The notes under the pieces: generated by a model
The model's input: only the letters and a program-made list of their open reading frames with translations
What the model was told of the DNA's origin: nothing
Databases searched by the model: none
Shown here: piece after piece, positions 18,299-27,841 of the stretch
Layout: each line of letters opens with the position of its first letter
Position numbering within the stretch: the stretch's first letter is position 1
DNA from: Sideroxyarcus emersonii
GTDB taxonomy: Bacteria; Pseudomonadota; Gammaproteobacteria; Burkholderiales; Gallionellaceae
DNA length: 64,000 nt
Direction: 5' to 3'
NCBI RefSeq assembly: GCF_021654335.1
Contig: NZ_AP023423.1
Span: 528,001-592,000 of the forward strand
Program-made: the position numbers and the translations under genes

Positions 18299-19021
18299 GT
18301 GAGCACCAGCGAAAGTCTAATCTCCCACCTGATCGAGTTGCGCAAGCGCCTGCTCAATTCCGCCATCGCGCTGTTGCTGGTGTTCATCTGCCTGTTCCCG
18401 TGGGCGTCCGATCTTTATAGCGTACTGGCGCATCCGTTGCTGGCCAAGCTGCCGGCAGGCGGCCAGATGATCGCGACCGATGTCACCACGCCGTTTTTCG
18501 TGCCGCTCAAGGTTGCGATGATGGCGGCCTTCCTGATCGCGTTGCCGTACATCCTGTATCAGGCGTGGCGTTTCGTTGCGCCGGGGCTGTATGCGAACGA
18601 GAAGCGCTGGATATTGCCGTTGCTGGTTGCCAGCGTGCTGCTGTTCTTCAGCGGTATGGCTTTCGCCTATTTCGTGGTGTTCCCGGTGGTGTTCGGCTTC
18701 ATTACTGCCGCTGCGCCGCACGGCGTGGCCGTCATGACCGACATCGACAAATATCTCAGCTTCGTGCTGAGCATGTTCGTGGCCTTCGGGCTGGCGTTCC
18801 AGGTGCCCATCGCGGTGGTGCTGCTGGTGAAGACCGGGATGGTGAGCACAGCCAAGCTGCGCGAGGTCAGGCCCTATGTGATCGTCGGCGCCTTCGTCGT
18901 CGGTGCGATCTTCACCCCGCCGGATGTGGTATCGCAGTGCATGCTGGCGCTGCCGCTGTGGTTGCTCTACGAAGCGGGTATCGTGGTGGCGGGTTGGGTG
19001 GGACAGAACAGGCCGGAGTAA
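18299..19021 (+). CDS. tatC: Sec-independent translocase subunit TatC
   Basis: This 240-residue protein has six predicted membrane helices. The cytosolic N-terminus SLISHLIELRKRLLNS and the loop after the second helix with FVAPGLYANEKRW are the conserved signal-binding parts of TatC. The start is GTG, 14 bp after tatB. It completes a tatABC operon that appears to be transcribed from his and the HIT gene. Confidence 0.95.
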   Translation: MSTSESLISHLIELRKRLLNSAIALLLVFICLFPWASDLYSVLAHPLLAKLPAGGQMIATDVTTPFFVPLKVAMMAAFLIALPYILYQAWRFVAPGLYANEKRWILPLLVASVLLFFSGMAFAYFVVFPVVFGFITAAAPHGVAVMTDIDKYLSFVLSMFVAFGLAFQVPIAVVLLVKTGMVSTAKLREVRPYVIVGAFVVGAIFTPPDVVSQCMLALPLWLLYEAGIVVAGWVGQNRPE

Positions 19022-19127
19022 CTAAGGCATCCGCTGCAGGTGGGGAAGTTCGAACCAGGTCGCCCGTGTTTCCTGCATTGCCAATCCATTGCCGATGCCG
19101 CCGCTATGTGGTGTGGCGGCGGCCGGC

Positions 19128-20285
19128 TTATTCCTGGGCCTTGGCTTTCGGACGTTTCCCCACCTTCACCTGTACCACCACTTCCGACTGGTTGCGCAGC
19201 AGCTTCAGCATGGTGACTTTGCCTGGCGGCAGCGAGGAGATGGTCTCCAGCATGATGGTGGAATCGGTCAGCGGCTTGTCCGCGATGCTGAGCAGGATGT
19301 CGCCGGCTTTGACGCCGGCCTTGTCCGCAGGGCTGCCGCGCACCACTTCGGCGATCAGCACGCCCTTCACGTCGCCGAGTTTGAACGATTCCAGCAGCTC
19401 CGGCGTGAGATCCTGCACCGCGACGCCGATCCAGCCGCGGATGACCGAGCCGTTCTGGATGATCTGCTCCATGATCTTCTTCGCCGTGCTCACCGGGATG
19501 GCGAAGCCGATGCCGAGCGAACCGCCGTTGGGGGAATAGATTGCACTGTTGATGCCGAGCAGGTTGCCTTCGCTGTCCACCAGCGCGCCGCCCGAGTTGC
19601 CGGGGTTGATGGCGGCATCGGTCTGGATGAAATTCTCGAAGGTGCTGAGTCCGAGGTGGTTGCGTTTCAGTGCGCTGACGATGCCCATGGTGACGGTCTG
19701 GCCGACGCCAAAAGGATTGCCGACGGCGAGCACGATATCGCCCACGTGCGCCTGGTCGGACTGGCCGAACGTGATGGCCGGCAGGTTATTGCCGATATCC
19801 ACCTTGATCACGGCGAGATCGGTGTCCGGATCGGAACCGACGATGTGTCCCTTGGCGGTACGGCCATCCGACAGGGCCACTTCGATCTGGTCGGCGCTTT
19901 CGATGACATGGTGGTTGGTGAGGATGTAGCCATCATGGCTGACGATGACGCCCGAGCCCAGGCTGGAGCTCTGCTGCGGGACATTGTTGTCGAATTCGTC
20001 GCCGAAGAAGAAGCGGAAGCGCGGGTCGTCCATGAACGGCGCGGCCGGGGCTTTCACCTCGCTGCTGGTGAAGATGTTCACCACGGCAGGCATCACTTTC
20101 TGGGCGGCCTTGCTGAATCCCTCGGCAGGCAGCTCGCCGCTGCTGCCGATATTGTTCTCGTACAAGGTCACCACGCCGCTGCGCGCCGCATTGGGCAGCA
20201 GCGAAGGTCTCAGCGTATGGATGACGAACAGCATCGCGAGACCGACAGTGGTGGCTTGGGCGAACAGGAGCCAGAATTTGCGCAT
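19128..20285 (-). CDS. DegS/AlgW-like periplasmic serine protease (single PDZ)
   Basis: This 385-residue protein has an N-terminal membrane anchor (residues 5-27), then a trypsin-like domain with the triad in TNHHVIESAD, DTDLAVIKVD and NPGNSGGALVD. One PDZ domain follows (PADKAGVKAGDILLSI, residues about 290-370). The uncleaved anchor and single PDZ match DegS/AlgW, which start the sigma-E cascade, rather than DegP/DegQ with two PDZ domains. It is convergent with tatC and divergent from the Nif3-like gene, with 40 bp between the starts. Confidence 0.9.
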   Translation of the reverse strand: MRKFWLLFAQATTVGLAMLFVIHTLRPSLLPNAARSGVVTLYENNIGSSGELPAEGFSKAAQKVMPAVVNIFTSSEVKAPAAPFMDDPRFRFFFGDEFDNNVPQQSSSLGSGVIVSHDGYILTNHHVIESADQIEVALSDGRTAKGHIVGSDPDTDLAVIKVDIGNNLPAITFGQSDQAHVGDIVLAVGNPFGVGQTVTMGIVSALKRNHLGLSTFENFIQTDAAINPGNSGGALVDSEGNLLGINSAIYSPNGGSLGIGFAIPVSTAKKIMEQIIQNGSVIRGWIGVAVQDLTPELLESFKLGDVKGVLIAEVVRGSPADKAGVKAGDILLSIADKPLTDSTIMLETISSLPPGKVTMLKLLRNQSEVVVQVKVGKRPKAKAQE

Positions 20286-20325
20286 GATATGATTTGAGCC
20301 GCTGCTAATTAATGGTACGAAAACA

Positions 20326-21072
20326 ATGCGATTGGACGAATTGCGCGATTATATCGGAAGCGAGCTTGAAATCGGCCGTTTTCGTGATTACAGCCCCAAC
20401 GGGCTGCAGGTGGAGGGGCGCGCGGAGGTGCGGCGCATCGCTACCGGCGTCACCGCTTCGCAGGCCGTACTGGAGGCGGCAACAGCCTGGGGGGCGGATG
20501 CCCTGCTCGTACATCATGGGTATTTCTGGCGCAGCGAGGATGCCACCATCACCGGCATCAAGAGGCGCCGTGTGGCACACCTGCTGAAGCACGATATCAG
20601 CCTGCTCGCCTACCACCTGCCGCTGGATGCGCACCCCGTCCTCGGCAACAACGCGCAGCTCGGCCAACGGCTCGGTTTTGTCGAGCATGGGCGCTTCGGC
20701 GAGCAGGACCTTGCCATGCACGGCGTCCTGTCGCAGCCGCAGACCTTGCAGCAACTCGCCCAGCATGTCCAGCATGCCCTGCAGCGCGCGCCCCAGGTCA
20801 TCGGCCACGCCAATCCCAACATCGTCCGCATCGCCTGGTGCAGCGGCGCAGCGCAGGGTTATTTCGAACAGGCGGTGGCGCTGGGGGTGGACGCGTTCCT
20901 GACCGGCGAGATTTCGGAACAGAACGTTCACGTCGCGCAGGAGACCGGCGTCGCCTTCATCGCAGCGGGACACCACGCCACCGAACGCTACGGGATCCAG
21001 GCGCTGGGCCAGCATCTGGCTGCGCGTTTCGGGCTGGAACACCGTTTCTTTGACCAGGACAATCCGGTCTGA
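20326..21072 (+). CDS. Nif3-like dinuclear metal-centre protein
   Basis: This 248-residue protein has the Nif3/YbgI metal ligands: LLVHHGYFW near residue 65, YHLPLDAHP near residue 98 and AAGHHATERYG near residue 215. YbgI-type proteins bind two metals, but their reaction is not settled; GTP cyclohydrolase-like annotations are unproven. In many betaproteobacteria this gene lies between the DegS-like protease and the petABC operon. Here the ACIII operon follows a few genes later. Confidence 0.9.
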   Translation: MRLDELRDYIGSELEIGRFRDYSPNGLQVEGRAEVRRIATGVTASQAVLEAATAWGADALLVHHGYFWRSEDATITGIKRRRVAHLLKHDISLLAYHLPLDAHPVLGNNAQLGQRLGFVEHGRFGEQDLAMHGVLSQPQTLQQLAQHVQHALQRAPQVIGHANPNIVRIAWCSGAAQGYFEQAVALGVDAFLTGEISEQNVHVAQETGVAFIAAGHHATERYGIQALGQHLAARFGLEHRFFDQDNPV

Positions 21073-21122
21073 GAATTGTCAGTGCGGTATTCCGGGCTGC
21101 GCGCAAGCGCAATCCCCGGGAT

Positions 21123-21557
21123 TCAATGCCGGTTCTTCCTCATTTCTATATTCCCGGTGGCGAGGAATATCTCGCGCAGGAAACACAGCAGGCCGAAGAT
21201 CAGTGCCAGCATGGCCGAAATGAAGAACAGCGAAACCACGCGCGATGGGTCCATGCCCGTCTCCGAGCCCACGAAGAGGGCGGCAATCACAATGCAGATG
21301 AAAAGCGCAGACATGGTGCAGAGGCTGACCGACCAGTGGACCCAGCGGGCCCTGCGCGCAAGCATCAGCATCTCGTTCTTCACGGTTTCTGGCGACTGAT
21401 CGTTCAGGTTGCCCAACACCCTGGAGCGATCCACGATGCGGGCGATACGGTTGGTAATCACCGCGAGTATCGCGCCGATTCCGGTCAGCAGAAAGACGGG
21501 AGCGACCGCCAGCTGGATGACGTGGGCAACGGTCGTGATGTCGGCGGCATTTTGCAT
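21123..21557 (-). CDS. DUF2721 membrane protein
   Basis: This 144-residue protein has three predicted membrane helices. The DUF2721 pattern is visible: an N-terminal AHVIQLAVAPVFLLTGIGA helix, then ITNRIARIVDRSRVL, and a final pair of helices around LALIFGLLCFLREIFLA. I take the ATG at 21557 because it opens directly into the conserved region, while a longer frame upstream is basic and lacks family resemblance. The function of the family is unknown. It is encoded after the MgtC-like gene, 47 bp apart. Confidence 0.85.
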   Translation of the reverse strand: MQNAADITTVAHVIQLAVAPVFLLTGIGAILAVITNRIARIVDRSRVLGNLNDQSPETVKNEMLMLARRARWVHWSVSLCTMSALFICIVIAALFVGSETGMDPSRVVSLFFISAMLALIFGLLCFLREIFLATGNIEMRKNRH

Positions 21558-21604
21558 GGTGTCTCCAGTGCGTGGCCGATCCTGCCTGCAGGTCGGGCGG
21601 GGCG

Positions 21605-22360
21605 TCAGTTCCTGGCGTGGATGAGCGAGAAGTCCTCGACCCCCTGCAGTGTGCTCAATCCGCTGGCCAATTCGTTCATTGCCGCGCCGCTGCTCTTGCT
21701 CAGCGCGATGGCGACGAAATGCCACTCGAGTTTCTCGTTGCTGGAGCGTATGGCGAAGGAACCCGATGCGATCTCGTAGCCGTGCGAATAGACGACTTCG
21801 CGCAGCGTATTTTCCTGCGGCACGAAGTTCTTCTGGAATTCGAGCGTGACGGCAATGGCCGGCCGCGAGGGCAGCCAGCTTTCCAGTCTGGATATCCACA
21901 TCATGCACATCGCGGAGAGCAGGGTGAGCATGATCGCAGAGGCATAGAAGCCGACGCCGACCATGATGCCGATGGCGGAGCAGGTCCAGATCGAGGCGGC
22001 AGTGGTGAGGCCGCTGATGTTGAGGCCTTCGCGCATGATGACGCCCGCACCGAGGAAGCCGATGCCGGTGACGATACCCTGGATGACGCGCGTGGGGTCG
22101 CCGGCAAGGGCGGCATTCACTTGCCCGCCGAACCAGTAGCTCGGATAACCGGAGATGACGGTGACGGCGGCGGCGGCCATGCAGACCAGGCCGTAGGTGC
22201 GCATGCCGGCCGCGCGGCCATGGTAGGAGCGTTCGTAGCCGACGATGAGGCCGAGGATGAGCGCGCCAAACAGGTTGAAAAATACGATCAGGTTGGTCGC
22301 CACTTCCGGGGCGGACCAGTAAGCCGACAGCTTCGCAAACGTTAGTGCATCCATTCCCAT
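21605..22360 (-). CDS. MgtC/SapB-family membrane protein
   Basis: This 251-residue protein has the MgtC N-terminal membrane domain. The core motifs are GLIVGYERSYHGRAAGMRTYGLVCMAAA near residue 40 and VTGIGFLGAGVIMREGLNISGLTTAASIW near residue 97. The C-terminal 100 residues form a soluble ACT-like domain. MgtC proteins affect growth in low magnesium and can inhibit F-type ATPase in pathogens; the role here is unknown. A magnesium-responsive leader was not seen in the 120 bp upstream. Confidence 0.88.
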   Translation of the reverse strand: MGMDALTFAKLSAYWSAPEVATNLIVFFNLFGALILGLIVGYERSYHGRAAGMRTYGLVCMAAAAVTVISGYPSYWFGGQVNAALAGDPTRVIQGIVTGIGFLGAGVIMREGLNISGLTTAASIWTCSAIGIMVGVGFYASAIMLTLLSAMCMMWISRLESWLPSRPAIAVTLEFQKNFVPQENTLREVVYSHGYEIASGSFAIRSSNEKLEWHFVAIALSKSSGAAMNELASGLSTLQGVEDFSLIHARN

Positions 22361-22482
22361 TCCCTGTTTTTACCGGCTATGGAGTTTACAAGAATCTGGC
22401 AGTCATTGCCGCTGCGCCGGCGCGATGCGAGCAAATTTTGCGGCTGGCGAGACACGTCGCTCGATGTCGGCGCCGAATCCGC

Positions 22483-23118
22483 TCAGGATTTCGACCTGCC
22501 GCGCAACTGGTCGAGCGAAACGACGGCGCTGCGCGGCGCTTCCTGCAAGGCCAGGTTGGACAGGCGCAACTGTTCTCCGTGTTCCAGCAGCAGCGATTGC
22601 CAGGGGCGCATGGCGTCGTCCAGCAATTCTTCGCGGCGGGTGATGAAGGGCAGCAGGAAGTCGCGGCGGCGCGGGTGCCAGGGCAGCCATTGCCATCCCA
22701 GGAAGCTGTCGCTGTGCTTGAATCCTGCATCGCCCAGACGGGCGCGCAGGGCTTCCACGGCGGGCAGGGCTTTTTTCGATGCGTCCGGCGCGTTGTTCCA
22801 CATCAGGCCGTAGAAGACGCGGTAGTGGTCGCCGAGGAATTGCTGTTCCATGAACGCACGCAGAAAAACGGCTTGTTCGGCGTTCGGCTGCAGGTACACG
22901 CCGACCAGGCAAGCGTCGTTGTTGCGGTCTTCCGTCACCTGCGTGCTCCACGGCAGCGACTGTTGTTCCAGCCAACGGTCCAGCCGTTCGCGCAGGGCCA
23001 GCCAGAATTCGTTGTTGAGGCGCAGGCGGATCGCATCCAGGTGTTCGGCGGCGATCACTGCCAATGGGAGGTTCTCTTCCTGCGAGAAAAAATCCAGGAC
23101 GGCTTGTTCTTCGTTCAT
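22483..23118 (-). CDS. Conserved hypothetical protein
   Basis: I do not recognise this 211-residue soluble protein. It is rich in Leu, Arg and Trp (EFWLALRERLDRWLEQQ, WQWLPWHPRRRDFLLPF) and has no signal peptide, membrane helix or Cys cluster. Codon use and the lack of alternative frames suggest a real gene. It lies 92 bp downstream of the GbsR-type regulator gene in the same direction and 122 bp upstream of the MgtC gene. The size and Trp pattern suggest a self-contained globular domain. Confidence 0.7.
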   Translation of the reverse strand: MNEEQAVLDFFSQEENLPLAVIAAEHLDAIRLRLNNEFWLALRERLDRWLEQQSLPWSTQVTEDRNNDACLVGVYLQPNAEQAVFLRAFMEQQFLGDHYRVFYGLMWNNAPDASKKALPAVEALRARLGDAGFKHSDSFLGWQWLPWHPRRRDFLLPFITRREELLDDAMRPWQSLLLEHGEQLRLSNLALQEAPRSAVVSLDQLRGRSKS

Positions 23119-23210
23119 GTCAGGTCTTCAATCAATGCGCCCGCCCGCCGGTGAAATGGCTGGTTGCCGTACATTCGGATGGCGGACGATCTGCGGGGCG
23201 GTTGCCCGCG

Positions 23211-23792
23211 TTATTCGGAAACTTCTTCCTTGGTCAGGCCTGCGAATGATAGCAGGCGATTCTTGGCGTGCAGCAGCTTTTTCGCTTGTGCGCCCAGATG
23301 CATCAGCGAAGTGAGATCTTCCGCGCTCAGTTTCTGGATGTCGATGAACCACTCGTTGGCCATGGAGATGAGGTCGTACATTTCCTGCATGCGCTTGTGG
23401 AAATGCTCGTCCTCCGGCGTGTTCTTGGGATCGAGCAGGCATTCCCGCAGCACCGACAGGGTTGGCTCCACTTCGCGCCGCCGCCGTTCGTCCGCCAGCG
23501 TGCGGAAGATCTCCCACACATCCTCCGGCGCCTTGAAGTATTCGCGGCGGTCGCCGGCACGGTATTCGGAACGCAACAGGCGCCAGCTTTGCAGTTCTTT
23601 CAGCCCCATGCTGACATTGGAGCGGGAAAAGGACAGCAGGTAGGTGATGTCGTCGGCGTTCAGCGGGACATGCGAGATATAGAGCAGCGCGTAGATTTGG
23701 CCAACGGTACGGCTGATTCCCCAGCGGCTTCCCATTTCCCCAAAGTGATGTATGAAGCGCCAGGTGGTGTCTGAAAGGTGTTCCATTTCCAT
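23211..23792 (-). CDS. GbsR/MarR-type transcriptional regulator
   Basis: This protein of about 193 residues has a winged helix-turn-helix near residues 20-95 (TVGQIYALLYISHVPLNADDITYLLSFSRSNVSMGLKELQ and LRSEYRAGDRREYF). This is the GbsR layout known from osmotic and other stress regulators. A long helical C-terminus probably dimerises. I place the start at 23792 (MEMEHLS), because the longer frame upstream is basic and unlike the family. It is divergent from the ACIII operon with 262 bp between the starts, so it is a candidate regulator of actA. Confidence 0.82.
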   Translation of the reverse strand: MEMEHLSDTTWRFIHHFGEMGSRWGISRTVGQIYALLYISHVPLNADDITYLLSFSRSNVSMGLKELQSWRLLRSEYRAGDRREYFKAPEDVWEIFRTLADERRRREVEPTLSVLRECLLDPKNTPEDEHFHKRMQEMYDLISMANEWFIDIQKLSAEDLTSLMHLGAQAKKLLHAKNRLLSFAGLTKEEVSE

Positions 23793-24054
23793 TCTCGTAC
23801 TTTCAAGGATTTCTGAAATTAATGCAACTACTTTTACCCAAAGGCCTTTTTTTCGCGGGAGCGCCGACGCGCCGGCCGTTGTGTTGACACGACTATTTGA
23901 ACTGTTGAAGATGCGGTGCCTTATCGGAAGCGCCATTGCGGTTTGCGGAAATGGACGCCGAAGGAAGATGTTAGCGAGCAGTGAATGCTGGCCGTGCATA
24001 AGCGGACAGTTATATATAAATAATCATCCAGGTTTTGTCAGGGGGCTACTTACG

Positions 24055-24660
24055 ATGCAGCATATTTTGCGTTTGTTCATTCTGCTTGTCGGGCTGTTTG
24101 CGGGTACGGGAAGTTACGCTGCCGACGCCGCGCCAAAATTGACCACGCCGGACGATCTGGGTCCCCAGATCGAACAACCGATTGAATTTCCCCATTTCCG
24201 CCATGCCGGCGATGCCAAGGACGGTGGCATGCAGATCAACTGCATGTATTGCCACACCTATGCGCGTCGCAGCATGGTGGCGGGCATCCCGCCGGTGCAG
24301 AAATGCATCGGTTGCCATCAGAGCATCGAATCGGTCCGGGACAAGCCGCGCATCCAGAAGCTGTTCGAATACTGGGATGCCAAGAAGCCGATCCCCTGGA
24401 AGAAGGTGCATGACCTTCCCGATTTCGTGCGCTTCAATCACGAGCGCCACATCCAGCGTTTCTATTTCCAGCAGGATCGCCCTTATCAGGAGGTGTGCGG
24501 TTACTGCCACGGCAATGTGAAGGCCATGACGGTAGCGCAGCGCCAGAAACCGCTGACAATGGGCTGGTGTGCCAGCTGCCATCAGAAGGATCATCCGGTC
24601 AGTGCCAACTCGACCGAGACCGGGCATGGTCCGAACGATTGCTTCACGTGCCACAAGTAA
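24055..24660 (+). CDS. actA: Alternative complex III pentahaem cytochrome c subunit ActA
   Basis: This 201-residue protein has a Sec signal peptide (LFILLVGLFAGTGSYA) and five haem c motifs: CMYCH, CIGCH, CGYCH, CASCH and CFTCH. The segment FPHFRHAGDA supplies a distal-ligand type His. ActA is the periplasmic multihaem subunit that takes electrons from quinol oxidation in alternative complex III. It is the first gene of actA-B1-B2-C-D-E-F. The start at 24055 gives a clean signal peptide; a longer frame upstream is not supported. Confidence 0.92.
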   Translation: MQHILRLFILLVGLFAGTGSYAADAAPKLTTPDDLGPQIEQPIEFPHFRHAGDAKDGGMQINCMYCHTYARRSMVAGIPPVQKCIGCHQSIESVRDKPRIQKLFEYWDAKKPIPWKKVHDLPDFVRFNHERHIQRFYFQQDRPYQEVCGYCHGNVKAMTVAQRQKPLTMGWCASCHQKDHPVSANSTETGHGPNDCFTCHK

Positions 24661-24703
24661 GCGCGTGACGATTAACACAAGCAAGATATCAGGGGATTAT
24701 GTG

Positions 24704-26932
24704 ATGACAGAGAACGATTTTAATCGGCGTGATTTTTTGAAGGTGCTGGGCTGGGGCGGAACCGCCGTCGCCTTGAGCGGCTGCGGCAATACCTCGATCC
24801 AGGATGGCCAGGAAACCGTCACTTCCTATGTGACCCTGCCTTCCTACGTCATTCCCAGCATTTCGAACTACTTCAATTCGACCTGCGCGCAGTGCGAAGC
24901 CGGCTGCAACATCATGGGGCGTGTGCGCGAAGGCCGCGTGCTGAAGGCGGAAGGCAATCCGAATTCGCCGATCAACCGCGGCAGGATGTGCGGCTTGGGC
25001 CTGTCGGGCGTGCAGGCGCACTACAATCCGGATCGCGTGCGCCAGCCGCTGCTGAAGGGCGAGGCGATCGCCTGGGACAAGGCGCTGGGCGTCATTGCCG
25101 ACAAGCTGAATGGCGTCAAGGGCGCCGAAGTCGCCTTCCTGACCGGCAACATGAGCGGCCATGTGCAGGCGCTGCTGGGCAACTACATGGACGAGTTGGG
25201 CAGCAAGAACCATTTCTCCTATGAGGCGATCTCCCCGGCCGTGCTGCGCGCTGCCAACAAGAAAGCCTACGGCGTATCGATGCCGCGTTACCGCATCGAC
25301 AAGGCCAGGGTGGTGGTGTCGTTCGGTGCCGACTTCCTCGGCGCCTGGGTTTCCCCGGTACATTTCTCGCAGCAATATGCGCAGTTCCGCAAAGGCAACC
25401 GTCCGGAAGGGCGCGGCGTGCTGGTGCAGATCGAGCCGAAGATGACGCTGACCGGCGCGAACGCGGATCGCTGGATCGCGGTCCGCCCCGGTTCGGAAGG
25501 TGTGCTGGCGCTGGGTATCATCAACGCCCTGGGCAAGGCCGGCCTGGCTATTCCGGCCGATATCGCCGCAGCAAGCAAGGCGTATACGACCGAGCGCGTG
25601 AGCAGCGAGACGGATGTTTCCGCCGAGCAAATCGAAAAACTGGCTGCCCTGCTGAAGGAGCGCACGCCCAGCCTGGTGCTGGCGGGCAGCGCGGCGGAAG
25701 GCTATGCGCACGGCTCGCAGAATGCGGCCGCCATCGCGCTGCTCAACCGGGTGCTGGGCAACGTCGGCAAGACCGTGGAAGCGAGCGCCAGCGTGCCGTT
25801 CCCGCAGATCGCGCCGACCGTGGGCAACCGTGCCTCGCTGGTCAGCCTCAACGATGGCCTGGCCGCCGGCAAGTACAAGGTGGTGTTCAGCTATGGTGTC
25901 AACCCGGTGTTCAGTGCCCCGGCGGCATTGAAGTTCAAGGATAACTACGCCAAGGCCGACTTCAAGGTGGCGTTCGCGCAGTACCTGGACGAAACCGCAC
26001 AGGCGGCCGACCTGGTGCTGCCGCTGGATTCCGCGATGGAAGACTGGGCCACCGTGGTGCCGGAATACATGGTCACACCGGAAGGCGCGGGTTCCGCCGC
26101 TTACGCGCAGATGAGCTTCCGCCAGCCGCTGATGGACAAGCTGTATCCGGACACCCGCGGTATCGGCGACATCCTGCTGGCCCTGCTCAAGCAGCGCAAG
26201 GCTGACAAGTACAAGGAATTCGACGATTTCTACGCCTATTTGCGCAGTGCGGTACTGAAGAACAAGGTGGCACTCGGCGGCAAAGCCACCGATGACGACG
26301 ACGCATTCTGGGACGAGACGCTGAGCAAGGGTTTCCTGCCGATGAAGGGCATCGCCGGCACCGTGTCGGCCAAGGCCTCGGCCTCCGACCTGAAGTTGCC
26401 GTCGGCGGCGGCAGACCGGGATTATCCGCTGCGCCTGATCCCGTCCATATCGGCCAGCATGCGCGACGGCCGCAACGCGAACGAACCCTGGTTGCAGGAG
26501 TCGCCCGATCCGCTGACCACGATCGTGTGGGATTCCTGGGTCGAGATCAACCCCAAGACCGCAGCCAAGCTGGGGATCGTTGAGGGCGATATCGTCGAGG
26601 TGACCTCCAGAAGCGGAACCATCAGGACGCAGGCCTACCTGTTCCCTGGCATCCATCCGGATGCGGTTTCCGTTCCGGTCGGCTATGGCCACGAAGCGAT
26701 GGGGCGCTATGCCAAGGGCGTGGGTGCCAACGTGTTCGCCATGCTGGATGCGGTGTTCGACAAGGAGACCGGCGAACTGGCGCTCAACGAGACCGGCGTG
26801 AAGATCAGCAAGACCGGTCAGCGCGTTCTCATCGTCAAGGAGGAGGGGCCTGTCGGCGGCAGCCAGGCGGGCAAGAAGAAGATTGCGGTCCAGGTAGCGG
26901 CCGACAAAGTTGATCTTTCGAAGGAGGTCTAA
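24704..26932 (+). CDS. actB1: Alternative complex III molybdopterin-type subunit ActB1 (Tat lipoprotein)
   Basis: This 742-residue protein has a Tat signal NRRDFLKVLGWGG followed by a lipobox-like LSGCG, so it is probably a Tat-exported lipoprotein. A CAQCEAGC motif sits where molybdopterin oxidoreductases bind an Fe-S cluster. The rest follows the DMSO-reductase-family fold, although this family is thought to lack molybdenum in ACIII. In Rhodothermus and Flavobacterium ActB is one fused protein of about 1000 residues. Here the catalytic-like and Fe-S parts are separate genes 3 bp apart. It is encoded between the pentahaem and Fe-S subunits. Confidence 0.9.
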   Translation: MTENDFNRRDFLKVLGWGGTAVALSGCGNTSIQDGQETVTSYVTLPSYVIPSISNYFNSTCAQCEAGCNIMGRVREGRVLKAEGNPNSPINRGRMCGLGLSGVQAHYNPDRVRQPLLKGEAIAWDKALGVIADKLNGVKGAEVAFLTGNMSGHVQALLGNYMDELGSKNHFSYEAISPAVLRAANKKAYGVSMPRYRIDKARVVVSFGADFLGAWVSPVHFSQQYAQFRKGNRPEGRGVLVQIEPKMTLTGANADRWIAVRPGSEGVLALGIINALGKAGLAIPADIAAASKAYTTERVSSETDVSAEQIEKLAALLKERTPSLVLAGSAAEGYAHGSQNAAAIALLNRVLGNVGKTVEASASVPFPQIAPTVGNRASLVSLNDGLAAGKYKVVFSYGVNPVFSAPAALKFKDNYAKADFKVAFAQYLDETAQAADLVLPLDSAMEDWATVVPEYMVTPEGAGSAAYAQMSFRQPLMDKLYPDTRGIGDILLALLKQRKADKYKEFDDFYAYLRSAVLKNKVALGGKATDDDDAFWDETLSKGFLPMKGIAGTVSAKASASDLKLPSAAADRDYPLRLIPSISASMRDGRNANEPWLQESPDPLTTIVWDSWVEINPKTAAKLGIVEGDIVEVTSRSGTIRTQAYLFPGIHPDAVSVPVGYGHEAMGRYAKGVGANVFAMLDAVFDKETGELALNETGVKISKTGQRVLIVKEEGPVGGSQAGKKKIAVQVAADKVDLSKEV

Positions 26933-26935
26933 AGC

Positions 26936-27817
26936 ATGTCAGTTTCCAATTTGCTAGAAAACTGGTCGAAGTTTCGCCATACCCATCCGGTCGATGACAA
27001 GGGGCATCCGGACTGGGAGGCGTATCCGTCCGACATCAAATGGGCGATGAGCATAGACCTCGATGCCTGCACCGGCTGCAACGCCTGCAGCGTGGCTTGC
27101 TATGCCGAGAACAACCTGCCGGTGGTGGGCAAGGAGAAATATTCGCACGGCCAGGCCATGCACTGGATGCGCATCGAGCGCTATTGGGACGAAACTGCCG
27201 GCGTGGGCGAATTCAGCGCCGACCAAGGCGCGCGCTTCCTGCCCATGATGTGCCAGCAATGCGAAGCGGCACCGTGTGAGACGGTGTGCCCGGTCGGCGC
27301 CACCAACCACACCGAGGACGGCCTGAACTCGCAGATCTACAACCGCTGCATCGGTTCGCGCTACTGCTCGGCGAACTGCCCGTACAAGGTGCGCTATTTC
27401 AACTGGTACAACTACCCGGAGCAGGAAAACGCCTGGCCTTCGCCGCTGAACCAGCAGCTCAATCCGGACCTGACCGTGCGTACCAAGGGGGTGATGGAGA
27501 AATGCACGTTCTGCAAGCAGCGCACCTACACTGCTCGCAACAACGCGAAGACGGAAGGCCGCCCGGTACAGGACAGCGACGTGCAGACCGCATGCCAGGA
27601 AGCGTGCCCGGTCGGTGCGATCACGTTCGGCAACCTGTTCAACCCGGAATCGCAGGTGGCCAAGCAGTGGCAGAGCCAGCAGGTCGAACTGACCAAGGAA
27701 GTGCAGGACAAGGACGAGAAGGAAGGCAACCGTTTGCGCGGCTACCGTATCCTGGAAGAGCTGCGGCCCTATCCTTCGGTGATGTATCTGGAGCGGGTGC
27801 GCGAAAGCGCCGTATAA
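26936..27817 (+). CDS. actB2: Alternative complex III iron-sulfur subunit ActB2
   Basis: This 293-residue protein holds four ferredoxin-like Cys groups: CTGCNACSVAC, CQQCEAAPCETVCPVGA, CIGSRYCSANCPYKVR, and CTFCKQR with CQEACPVGA. This is the pattern of the DmsB/NrfC-type subunits that carry up to four clusters. It corresponds to the C-terminal part of fused ActB. It has no signal peptide of its own and would be co-exported with ActB1 through Tat. Confidence 0.92.
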   Translation: MSVSNLLENWSKFRHTHPVDDKGHPDWEAYPSDIKWAMSIDLDACTGCNACSVACYAENNLPVVGKEKYSHGQAMHWMRIERYWDETAGVGEFSADQGARFLPMMCQQCEAAPCETVCPVGATNHTEDGLNSQIYNRCIGSRYCSANCPYKVRYFNWYNYPEQENAWPSPLNQQLNPDLTVRTKGVMEKCTFCKQRTYTARNNAKTEGRPVQDSDVQTACQEACPVGAITFGNLFNPESQVAKQWQSQQVELTKEVQDKDEKEGNRLRGYRILEELRPYPSVMYLERVRESAV

Positions 27818-27841
27818 GGCACAAGGGAAGGAAAAGAGAAA

